DNA of 64,000 bases, from positions 3,596,001 to 3,660,000 of the forward strand of contig NZ_CP084580.1 in NCBI RefSeq assembly GCF_021869765.1, in the 5' to 3' direction. This stretch comes from Chryseobacterium sp. MEBOG06 (GTDB taxonomy: Bacteria > Bacteroidota > Bacteroidia > Flavobacteriales > Weeksellaceae). The notes under the pieces are model-generated. The model worked only from the letters and a program-made list of their open reading frames with translations. It was not told the origin of the DNA and ran no database searches. Made by a program: the position numbers and the translations under genes. Of the stretch, positions 18,126 through 26,269 are shown in pieces. Numbering within the stretch: position 1 is the stretch's first letter; every line of letters begins with the position of its first letter.

Positions 18126-19591
18126 TGGGAATATTAATTTCAGAGCATAAAAGTTTCCTAATCAAAAGAATAAATGCTGGAGAATCTTTTACTGATATAA
18201 AAGATAAACTTCTTCATCTTCAGGATGATTCTTTTCAACTTTTTACAACACTACAGAGTAAAAAGTTTAATCATCAATCGTTTTCTTTTTCAGTACTGAA
18301 AGAGAAAAATCAATGTGAGATTAAAGCAGATTATTATGTTGGAGTCGACTGGCTTGGAAATACAGGGAGAACAATTTATGTAGAACCTAAATTGAATTCA
18401 GGTTTATCTGAATATTTCAATAACTGTTTAAATAGTGATGAAGATTCCGCCGAAATCCCTGAACGATTTGAGACTAAAGAAGCCGTTAACACTTATGAAG
18501 TAAACTACTTAAGTATCCTTTTGGAGGTTATGGCACTCCCACAGACTGCTAACTATTCAAAAGATGTCATTCAAATAGATTGGAATGCAAAGTATATTGA
18601 AATAGATCAAAAAAATGATCGTTTAACTCCCTTTCTTATCATACAGTTTTTACAGCATTTGAAAACAATTGTAAGAAAGGGTCTGAAAAAGGCATATTAT
18701 AAAACTCAAGAAAACCTTAACAGTAAAATTAAAGGTAAGGTATTAATAGGTCAGCATATTAAGAAAAATGTTTTTAAAAATAGACTCACCTCTACTTTCT
18801 GTGAGTTTCAGGTATTTGGTGAAGATCATTTGGAAAACAGATTTCTAAAGAAAGTATTGGAGTTTGCAACCAGCTACATTGAAAATAATCCTTTATTATT
18901 TTCTTCCAATATAAAATCTATTAAACATATTTTAAGTTATTGCAGACCAGCTTTTGAACATATCAGTGCTGATGTTGATGAACACCAATTGAAACACATT
19001 AAAAAAAATCCTTTTTTCAATGAATATGGTGAGGCTTTACGAATAGGGCAATTTATTCTGAAACGGTTTTCATATACCATTACGAAAACAACTCAGAAAA
19101 AAATAGAAACGCCTCCTTTCTGGATCGATATGCCTAGACTGTTTGAGCTTTATTTTTACTACCAATTGCTCAAAGCCAATCCAGAAGACGCTCATCACAT
19201 TCATTATCAATTCAGTACTTACGGAAATTCATTAGATATTTTAATAAGTAAGCCTGGTTATGAGATGGTAATTGATACAAAATATAAGTTGAAATATACC
19301 AAAAGTCATATCCATCAGGATATTCGCCAAGTTTCAGGATACTCCCGTCTAAAGAAGGTTATTAATGAAATAAAGAGCAAGAATAAAGATTGGAAAGAAG
19401 ATAAGATATTAGACTGCTTAATTATTTATCCTCATCTTCACCAACCCGATGAAGATCATTCTAATCATCCATCTTCATTATTAGATAATTTTTCAATTGA
19501 AAATATTAAAAACCAGTTTGATAATATTGAAAATCAAATCACGGCTTATCAACAAGTATTTAAACTGGGAATTAATTTACCCATACTTTAA
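18125..19591 (+). CDS. mcrC: McrC nuclease subunit
   Basis: This 488-residue protein is the nuclease partner of McrB. A beta-rich N-terminal half (about 1-250) would contact the McrB hexamer. The C-terminal PD-(D/E)xK nuclease has D371 (SLDILI) and D384-T-K386 (VIDTKYK) in the usual spacing, so it looks active. Its ATG overlaps the last base of the mcrB stop. A terminator follows just after the stop. Residue choice for the DxK form instead of ExK is common in this family. Confidence 0.9.
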   Translation: MGILISEHKSFLIKRINAGESFTDIKDKLLHLQDDSFQLFTTLQSKKFNHQSFSFSVLKEKNQCEIKADYYVGVDWLGNTGRTIYVEPKLNSGLSEYFNNCLNSDEDSAEIPERFETKEAVNTYEVNYLSILLEVMALPQTANYSKDVIQIDWNAKYIEIDQKNDRLTPFLIIQFLQHLKTIVRKGLKKAYYKTQENLNSKIKGKVLIGQHIKKNVFKNRLTSTFCEFQVFGEDHLENRFLKKVLEFATSYIENNPLLFSSNIKSIKHILSYCRPAFEHISADVDEHQLKHIKKNPFFNEYGEALRIGQFILKRFSYTITKTTQKKIETPPFWIDMPRLFELYFYYQLLKANPEDAHHIHYQFSTYGNSLDILISKPGYEMVIDTKYKLKYTKSHIHQDIRQVSGYSRLKKVINEIKSKNKDWKEDKILDCLIIYPHLHQPDEDHSNHPSSLLDNFSIENIKNQFDNIENQITAYQQVFKLGINLPIL

Positions 19592-19593
19592 AT

Positions 19594-19627
19594 AAAAAAG
19601 GTTCAGCTAAAACGCTGAACCTTTTTT
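19594..19627. terminator. bidirectional terminator after mcrC
   Basis: The arms GGTTCAGC (19600-19607) and GCTGAACC (19614-19621) have a 6-base loop and flanking A6 and T6 tracts. The stem is identical to that of the terminator at 13562-13593; only the loop differs. Confidence 0.92.
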
Positions 19628-19762
19628 ATTTTTGTCCTATAATCTGTATCAGATTTTCAGGACTAGTCAAAATATTAAATGATCAGATAGGAAGAAAAAT
19701 TTTAGAATGGGTAACTGAAAGTACTAGTACTAATAATTAATACAATAAATATTTTTTAAATA

Positions 19763-20128
19763 TTAGTAACTTCCTTTTCCGGGAATTACATGTCTTACCC
19801 CTCCCCGAGGGTTATCCATATCCCCTTTGTATCTTGGGATCACGTGACAGTGAAAGTGAAATACGGTTTGTCCCGCATCTGCACCACAGTTCATTCCAAT
19901 ATTAAATGCATCCGGTTGATATTGGGATAAAATAATGTCTTTAGCTTTTTCAATCATAGCAGGAAGATCACTTTTTTCTTCCGTACTCAACGCAAAGAAA
20001 TCAGTTTTCACCACATTGGAAATAATCATTAAATGTCCGGGAGCTACAGGAAAACCATCTTCAATGATAAAGAAATATTCTCCTCTGTAAATTATTTTCT
20101 CCTCTGCAATCTCAGTAAAATCTTTCAT
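19763..20128 (-). CDS. HIT family nucleotide hydrolase/transferase
   Basis: This 121-residue protein has the histidine-triad motif H91-F-H93-C-H95-V, followed by PRYKGD, and an N-terminal beta region (YRGEYFFIIED, VAPGHLMI) typical of HIT proteins. The family hydrolyses or transfers nucleotide phosphoramidates and dinucleotides. Its start shares one base with the stop of the HNH gene, so both proteins come from one message. In this position it may process nucleotide products or signals for the nuclease, but this is inference. A general housekeeping HIT role remains possible. Confidence 0.88.
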   Translation of the reverse strand: MKDFTEIAEEKIIYRGEYFFIIEDGFPVAPGHLMIISNVVKTDFFALSTEEKSDLPAMIEKAKDIILSQYQPDAFNIGMNCGADAGQTVFHFHCHVIPRYKGDMDNPRGGVRHVIPGKGSY

Positions 20129-21159
20129 TAAAATAAAGGTTGAAGTTCAATATTGGGTGTCCATTTCTGAATGGCTAAATTTACAGATAAATCATATTGC
20201 TTTTGCAAAAACCTTTTCCTTTCCGCCTGTGTTTTCCCACTTTGATTAATAATAGTCTCACGAAGAGGATGTTTACTGGCAATATAAAATTCGTTTCTTT
20301 TATATAATCTTTCCAGGTATTTTATTTCGGGAACTTTTGCTCTTTTATCATTATTGATATTCTTATCTGCTAAAACCAGATTCCAGATTCCGTTTACATT
20401 GGCTCCGTTATCATTCAATTGTATTTTATGAACATGAGGAAAAAAATGGTCTATAGCACATAGGTTTTCATCCCCACTCTTGATGGATATATCCTGAAAA
20501 GAATAAAAACACTTTCCTTTCTGATAGCCATTCAATGAGTCTCTGGCCGAAGAGATATTCTTTCGTTTCATGATCCGGTTTTCAAAAAACAGAAGATTAA
20601 GTTCCTCATCAAGCCTTACCTCCAAAAGGTTTGGATTCATTTCTAAGTTCCATGCGGTCTCAACCAGATTCCAACGGGCATCTACTTCCTGATCAAAATT
20701 GATAAACTGCTGGCTTTCCTTTAGAGACAAAAGACTGTCTGTAATCACCAAATTCTTATGGCTTCCATTATAATCTTTATGGTAAAAGACATCATTAACA
20801 ATGCTTCCATTAACCGCATGAAAAGCATCTACAACGTTATTAAAACCATGTTTTACGGTGATATCTAATAGATGCTCGTAATCTATCTTCTGATCATTAA
20901 AATTTCTACAAGCTTCTAAGAATAGACTTGATTTTGAATTTCCCTGCTTATCATTCTGTTTAATGTGTTCCAGGATACCTTGAACATACGAAGGTGCAAC
21001 ATCCTGAAGCGATACTGTTGTTTTTTCTAATGAAATTAATTCTAATAAAGATTTTGCAAAGGCAAATTTATAGGTTGCTGAGTTTTTCCCAAAAAGGATA
21101 ATTGCTCTCCATTGAGATTCCAGACTCGCATCATTATCCTGAAAATTAAGGGCGGGCAT
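20128..21159 (-). CDS. HNH endonuclease domain protein paired with HIT
   Basis: This 343-residue protein has an HNH nuclease core at about residues 233-275: C-A-I-D237-H238-F, a central NGIWNLVLA strand-helix and DKRAKVP. This is the DH...N...(N/H) layout of HNH/Cas9-type and McrA-type nucleases. The first 200 residues are helical with no known domain and may sense or bind a partner. It directly precedes the HIT gene with a one-base overlap and lies beside McrBC, which suggests a defence role. A perfect promoter box lies upstream. The nuclease assignment is firm by motif; the biological role is unproven. Confidence 0.78.
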   Translation of the reverse strand: MPALNFQDNDASLESQWRAIILFGKNSATYKFAFAKSLLELISLEKTTVSLQDVAPSYVQGILEHIKQNDKQGNSKSSLFLEACRNFNDQKIDYEHLLDITVKHGFNNVVDAFHAVNGSIVNDVFYHKDYNGSHKNLVITDSLLSLKESQQFINFDQEVDARWNLVETAWNLEMNPNLLEVRLDEELNLLFFENRIMKRKNISSARDSLNGYQKGKCFYSFQDISIKSGDENLCAIDHFFPHVHKIQLNDNGANVNGIWNLVLADKNINNDKRAKVPEIKYLERLYKRNEFYIASKHPLRETIINQSGKTQAERKRFLQKQYDLSVNLAIQKWTPNIELQPLF

Positions 21160-21191
21160 CTATTACTATAATTAAGTATTTTATCAAAACA

Positions 21192-21199
21192 CAAAATTA
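21192..21199 (-). promoter_or_regulatory. -7 promoter box for the HNH-HIT pair
   Basis: On the minus strand this reads TAATTTTG, a perfect match to the Bacteroidetes -7 consensus TAnnTTTG. A TTTG that could be the -33 element lies 15 bases upstream (21215-21218), slightly closer than usual. The start codon is 33 bases downstream. Confidence 0.55.
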
Positions 21200-21291
21200 T
21201 GTAAAAATATAAACCAAATAACTATTATTATATTACAAAACTATCAAAATGAAACATATTTCGAAAAATAATTAAACAAAATGATTACATT

Positions 21292-23763
21292 TTAACTCCC
21301 CGTTCCCGGCCCATTCAAATACTCATTACTCATATCCTTCTCCTTTTTAAAGTCCATCTTACCGAACTTATAGCTAAAACTAATCCCGAAAGAACGGTAC
21401 GGTAATTCTCTTACAGAATAAGAGTCGTAATCCCCGGTGCTTACGGTGGTTACCTGCTTGATGTACTTATTAAACGGATTGGTAATGGTGAATCCCAGAT
21501 TTGCCTTTTTGTTCCAGAATTCCTTTCTTCCGGCAATGGTATAGGTAATGGATTGTGGATTTTTTCCCTGGATATTTTTAGCAGCGGAGTTGTAGTTTCC
21601 GAAAACTTCCAGGACAAAATTCTTGGGAAACTGATAATTAACGTTCAGATTCGCCCGGTAACGCATTCCCATATCTAAGTTGCCTACGTAGATATGACTT
21701 ACAATATATCGGTGAAATACCATGATATTACTTCTCAGATTCATTTTGTTCTGGAAAAACGGAAGGGAAAGAGAGACAATTCCGCCGGAGTTGTATTCTT
21801 TGCCGATATTATCTCTTGCGGTAACCGATACATTGGTGTACTCCGTTCCATTGGCTGTAAATGTTGGATAAAAGGTCGTAATCTGTTTTAAATCCTGACT
21901 GTTGATTCGCTCCACAAGGGATAAGGAGATATTCCCGCCATTCGTAAAGTTTTTCGTGTATCCTAATTCCATATTATCTCCAATTTCTGGCTTCAGAGCC
22001 GGATTTCCTGTGGTAATATTGTGTGGATCACTGAAATTAAGGAAAGGATTCAGTTCTGTATATTCCGGACGTTCCAATCTTCTTGTATAGGATAGCTTCA
22101 CTGTTTCGCCACTATCAAATTTGTGGGACAAAATAAAGGATGGAACCAATAAACCGTACGATGGAATATTCGTGTTCGGGAAATCTATTTTAAGAGTGGT
22201 GTATTCATATCTCAAACCTGCTCTTACATCCAGCCAGTTCCAAACCTTAAGCTTGGAGGAAAAATAAGCAGCATACACTCCCATGTCATAATTTAAATGA
22301 TACGACTGCAAAGGATCTGCATCATACTGGCCGGATGAAGTATTCAGAACATGAACATCCGTAGCATTGGTAATATGTTGCTGCACCGTTTTCAGCCCCA
22401 TTTCGAAAGTAACATTATCATTCAGAGGATGCACATAATCTACTGAAATATTGTGACTGTTATCTGTTCCGGGATTACTTCCTGAAATACCGTTGTATGG
22501 AGAAGCTGCTCCTGATAAACTTTGAGTCTGAAAATAACTGCTCTTTGGAGAACCATAGCTGAAGACATAATCTGCGGTAAGCTCCTGCCCTTCTTTGGCA
22601 AAGGTTTTCCTAAAACTAAGACTTCCGTCTATAGAACGAACGGAAGATTGGTTATCCGAAGTTCTGGATCCGATGATTGAAGAAACAGCAGAGGTATTAT
22701 AGTCTGTGATATACTGTTGCTGGTTGATTAATCCGGTACTTTTATTGGAGAAACTGTTGAAAGAAACGGAACCGCTTAATGAGCTGGTTTTCGTAAGACT
22801 CCAGTCGAAGCCTAAACCTGTACGGTAGCCATGTCTTTCAAAATCGGTATAGCCATCCTGTAATAAATGCGTGCTGGTATTGGAAGAAGCATCTCTAGAA
22901 GTTCTGTCCTGTGAAAAAGGAGTCTTGGCTTTTAACTGAGCATTCCCGCTAAAGAAAGCATTCATGCTGAAGTTATTATTCTTATAATTCAGATTCAGAG
23001 ATCCTGTTTCAAATAAAGTTCCGCCCGTAGCATTGATACTTCCATTGATTCCCCTTACTTTATTATCTTTCAGAACAATATTGATAATTCCTCCGGTCCC
23101 CTGCGCATCATATTTCGCTCCCGGACTGGAAACCACCTCAATACTTTTGATCTGACTTGCAGGAATAGATGCCAATGCATCAGCCAGGCTGTTTCCAAAT
23201 ATACTGGATGGCTTTCCATTAATCAAAAACCTGATATTAGCATTTCCCTGAAGTTCTACATTTCCATCTGCATCCACCGTCACCTGAGGGACTTTCCGAA
23301 GGACATCAATAGCCGCTCCGTTTTGAGAAGTCACATCATTAGCCGCATTGAAAACAATTTTATCCACCTTATTTTCAATCACCGCTTTTTTACCAACGAT
23401 GGTTACGCCTTCTATTGCTGTTTCTCCGTTTGTTAATTGAATATCACCAACTGTAACCGCTACATTATTATCAATCACCTGGAAATCTGAGGTTGTTTTA
23501 TTTTTATATCCTGCATAAAAAACAGCCACTTTATAGGTTCCGGAGGCAATATGATCCATAGAAAACTCCCCTTTCTCATTGGAAGTCGTCCCGTTGATCT
23601 CTTTATTATCCTGATCTAAGAGTCCAATACTGGCATGATCTATTGATTTTCCTGTGTTGGAATCTACAACTCTCCCACTTATTTTCCCCTGACCTGCTCC
23701 CTGTTGTGCGTTGATCATTAACGCTGAACACAACATAGCCACTAAAATTGTTACTTGTTTCAC
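21292..23763 (-). CDS. TonB-dependent receptor-like outer membrane beta-barrel protein
   Basis: The protein of about 823 residues has a signal peptide ending ALMINAQQG, a carboxypeptidase-like regulatory domain (about 20-105), a plug domain (about 125-225, with NGKPSSIFG and GGIINIVLK landmarks) and a long C-terminal beta-barrel of the OMP_b-brl_3 kind. It ends near YKFGKMD with a short basic tail. The open frame reaches a TTG at 23790, but GTG 23763 places a normal signal peptide at the start and is preferred; no suitable ATG exists. It stands alone, without a SusD partner, so a siderophore or other small ligand is more likely than a glycan. The ligand is unknown. Confidence 0.88.
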   Translation of the reverse strand: MKQVTILVAMLCSALMINAQQGAGQGKISGRVVDSNTGKSIDHASIGLLDQDNKEINGTTSNEKGEFSMDHIASGTYKVAVFYAGYKNKTTSDFQVIDNNVAVTVGDIQLTNGETAIEGVTIVGKKAVIENKVDKIVFNAANDVTSQNGAAIDVLRKVPQVTVDADGNVELQGNANIRFLINGKPSSIFGNSLADALASIPASQIKSIEVVSSPGAKYDAQGTGGIINIVLKDNKVRGINGSINATGGTLFETGSLNLNYKNNNFSMNAFFSGNAQLKAKTPFSQDRTSRDASSNTSTHLLQDGYTDFERHGYRTGLGFDWSLTKTSSLSGSVSFNSFSNKSTGLINQQQYITDYNTSAVSSIIGSRTSDNQSSVRSIDGSLSFRKTFAKEGQELTADYVFSYGSPKSSYFQTQSLSGAASPYNGISGSNPGTDNSHNISVDYVHPLNDNVTFEMGLKTVQQHITNATDVHVLNTSSGQYDADPLQSYHLNYDMGVYAAYFSSKLKVWNWLDVRAGLRYEYTTLKIDFPNTNIPSYGLLVPSFILSHKFDSGETVKLSYTRRLERPEYTELNPFLNFSDPHNITTGNPALKPEIGDNMELGYTKNFTNGGNISLSLVERINSQDLKQITTFYPTFTANGTEYTNVSVTARDNIGKEYNSGGIVSLSLPFFQNKMNLRSNIMVFHRYIVSHIYVGNLDMGMRYRANLNVNYQFPKNFVLEVFGNYNSAAKNIQGKNPQSITYTIAGRKEFWNKKANLGFTITNPFNKYIKQVTTVSTGDYDSYSVRELPYRSFGISFSYKFGKMDFKKEKDMSNEYLNGPGTGS

Positions 23764-24109
23764 AGTGATATTAGAATTAATACAGGGCAAAGGTGAGAAT
23801 CAATTTGGTAGAAATTCTGAATTATAATGCTATGAGGTATTTTATTTTAAACCATTAAGAAAAAATTAAGGAGATAAGAAGAGTAAGAAGAGCTTCGATT
23901 TAAGAATACAGGCTAAAGAAATCCTTGATTTTCACCTTAACCTCCCTTAATAACTTAATAATCCTTAATGGTTTAAAAAAGATGATTCATCAAGTTCAAC
24001 AGATAAATTCTCTAATTCCTACGCCCTTCATAATACTTTAACAACCTTTATACCCCATCCCCAGATAAATTTTCGTTCTTTTGCAAAAAGTTTTAATTTT
24101 TACTATAAC
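23764..24109. other. intergenic region with a long inverted repeat
   Basis: This 346-base gap between divergent genes has no credible gene. It holds a perfect 15-base inverted repeat (23845-23859 and 23964-23978; left arm TTTTAAACCATTAAG) with 104 bases between the arms, and several extra ATTAAGG/CCTTAAT copies inside. TTCTTTTG at 24076-24083 is a one-mismatch -7 box for the acyltransferase gene. Confidence 0.6.
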
Positions 24110-25243
24110 ATGTCAAAGTTTGATGAAATCCGGTATTTTCATGATCAGGAAGTGAATGAAAGATTACAGAGCGTAGCCCATGATCCGATGATGAAAGCAC
24201 TGATGAACTTTACTTTTCCCGATGTGGATGAGCAGGTTTGGCTGGAACAGTTTAAAGAGGTTCATTCTATAAGTGATTTTCAGCATCAGTTTGTAGCCTA
24301 TGCTGTTCGTCAGATTCTTGCAAAGAGTTCTGAAGGGTTAACAACTTCGGGCTTTGATAAGCTTGATAAGAATACCTCCTACCTCTATATTTCGAATCAC
24401 AGAGATATTGTATTGGATACTTCCCTGCTTAACCTTGTTTTGTTGGAAAGTGGTCTCATTATGACCGCTTCAGCCATTGGGGACAATCTTGTGAAAAGAA
24501 ACTTCCTGAATGTACTCGCTAAACTAAACCGTAACTTTTTAGTTCAGAGAGGGCTTTCTATTCGTGATCAGCTTAAAAGTTCACAGACTATGTCTGAGTA
24601 TATTGATATGCTATTACATGAAGAAAACCGCTCTGTATGGATTGCCCAGCGTGAAGGCCGTGCTAAAGACGGGAATGATTCTACTCAGCAGGGGGTTTTA
24701 AAGATGCTTGCGATGGCAGCTGGAGACCAATCTCTGATTGATTATTTTAAAACTTTAAAAATTGTTCCTATCTCTATTTCCTATGAGTATGACCCTACAG
24801 ATTCTCTAAAAATGCCTCAATTGCTGGCACAACACAGGGATGAGGCATATATTAAAGGAAAAAATGAAGACTTTACCACGATACTCAGCGGAATTTTAGG
24901 ACAAAAGAAAAGAATTCATCTGCATGCTGGTGACGTTATTGATGCAGAACTGGATGATATAGCGGCCAACATTGATAATAAAAACAAGCAGCTACAGGCC
25001 ATTGCAAAGGTCATTGATGATTCTATTATCAGAAATTATAAATTGTGGCCCACAAAGTTTATCGCCTACGATCTGCTTCACAATACCCATACCTACGCTT
25101 CACAATATACCGAACAGGAAAAACAGTTGTTTATTAGAAGACTCGACATGCGTATTGATCCGTCTGATCCTGTTTCTAAAGAATATTTCCTGGCGATGTA
25201 CGCCAATCCTCTGATCAATAAAATAAAGGCTGAAGAAAACTGA
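24110..25243 (+). CDS. PlsC/PlsB-like glycerophosphate acyltransferase
   Basis: This 377-residue protein carries the acyltransferase motif N96-H97-RDIVL-D102 (HxxxxD), then a second block with WIAQREGRAKDG that corresponds to the substrate-binding EGxR-type motif. It has no clear signal peptide. It should transfer an acyl group to glycerol-3-phosphate or lysophosphatidate in membrane lipid synthesis. Proteins of this shape are widespread in flavobacteria. The gene is monocistronic. Specific substrate is not determined by sequence. Confidence 0.85.
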   Translation: MSKFDEIRYFHDQEVNERLQSVAHDPMMKALMNFTFPDVDEQVWLEQFKEVHSISDFQHQFVAYAVRQILAKSSEGLTTSGFDKLDKNTSYLYISNHRDIVLDTSLLNLVLLESGLIMTASAIGDNLVKRNFLNVLAKLNRNFLVQRGLSIRDQLKSSQTMSEYIDMLLHEENRSVWIAQREGRAKDGNDSTQQGVLKMLAMAAGDQSLIDYFKTLKIVPISISYEYDPTDSLKMPQLLAQHRDEAYIKGKNEDFTTILSGILGQKKRIHLHAGDVIDAELDDIAANIDNKNKQLQAIAKVIDDSIIRNYKLWPTKFIAYDLLHNTHTYASQYTEQEKQLFIRRLDMRIDPSDPVSKEYFLAMYANPLINKIKAEEN

Positions 25244-25335
25244 TTCCCCGGATATACCGCTCATTTTCTGATGGATCAGGATCAGCTTTTTTGCAGAAAG
25301 AGTATCTTCGTAACAGCGATATAAGATCTGTAAAG

Positions 25336-26184
25336 ATGAAAAAAACAATTCCTTCCCATCATAATCAGCTGGAAAATTCGGCAGTCAGACTGATGGCTTT
25401 GTCTGTTCTTCATGAAAAGCAGACAGAGATTCACCGGGATGATCATTATATGTTTATTCTTCAGAAGAAAGGAGACTTTGTGCTGGAGGTAGATTTTAAA
25501 ACCATAAGGCTGAAAGGCCCTTCTGTATGCTTTGTGGCACCGGGACAGATTCATCAGTATATTGATCAGAAAGATAATGACGGCTGGTTTCTATTTGTAG
25601 AAGCTGCTGCTGTTTCCGAATCTTACCGGGAATTTATGGATATGCATCAATGGTTTCACCAGTCTGTTTCTATTGATGAGAGTGACCTGATTTTCGACCT
25701 TCCTGTTCTGATTGAAAAGACAGAAAAAGATGCAACGCTACATCATCTATCCATAGAGCGGTCATTGGCAGACGCTGCTGTTGGAATCATCATTTCAAGA
25801 ATTTCTGAGACGTCACTATCCGTTTTTCAGCACAGCGGACAGAAGTATTCGATTACAAGACAGTTCAAGAAACTTATTGCAGATCATTTCAGAAATACCA
25901 AACAGGTACAGCAATATGCAAAGCTTCTCCACATTACCCCTCTTTACCTGAATGAAGCAGTGAAAGACGTCACGGGATATCCGGCCAGCACCTGGATACA
26001 ACAGAAAATAGTATGGGAAGCCCGCCGTCTACTGGTGTACACTACCATGGATGTGAAGCAGATTGCCTTTGAACTGGGCTATGATGATCATGTCTATTTT
26101 TCAAGATTCTTCAAAAAGGAAACAGGAATAACGGCCTTACAGTTCAGATCAGAAAACCATGATTTGTCCCATCATCACCATTAA
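25336..26184 (+). CDS. AraC family transcriptional regulator
   Basis: From ATG 25336 this is a 282-residue regulator. An N-terminal cupin-like sensing domain (DDHYMFILQKKGDFVLEVD, FVAPGQIHQY) is followed by a C-terminal AraC double helix-turn-helix at about residues 185-275, with IAFELGYDDHVYFSRFFKKETG as the second HTH. The open frame extends to a TTG at 25291, but a candidate -7 box (TATCTTCG, 25303-25310) lies inside that extension, so the ATG is preferred. The FAD monooxygenase gene follows on the same strand and is the likely target. The inducer is unknown. Confidence 0.88.
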   Translation: MKKTIPSHHNQLENSAVRLMALSVLHEKQTEIHRDDHYMFILQKKGDFVLEVDFKTIRLKGPSVCFVAPGQIHQYIDQKDNDGWFLFVEAAAVSESYREFMDMHQWFHQSVSIDESDLIFDLPVLIEKTEKDATLHHLSIERSLADAAVGIIISRISETSLSVFQHSGQKYSITRQFKKLIADHFRNTKQVQQYAKLLHITPLYLNEAVKDVTGYPASTWIQQKIVWEARRLLVYTTMDVKQIAFELGYDDHVYFSRFFKKETGITALQFRSENHDLSHHHH

Positions 26185-26214
26185 AGATCTGTCGGAATCC
26201 CAACTTCTCCACTC

Positions 26215-26222
26215 TAATTTTG
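26215..26222 (+). promoter_or_regulatory. -7 promoter box for FAD monooxygenase
   Basis: TAATTTTG is a perfect TAnnTTTG match, 47 bases before the ATG at 26270. It gives the monooxygenase its own promoter, separate from the AraC gene. Confidence 0.55.
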
Positions 26223-26269
26223 CTCTATCAATCATAAGAAATAAATAACAGGATTGATAAGCAATAATT

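Noticed and set aside
19636..19740. Small gene after mcrC
   Set aside because: The frame has no start codon and no upstream signal; it is at best a remnant.
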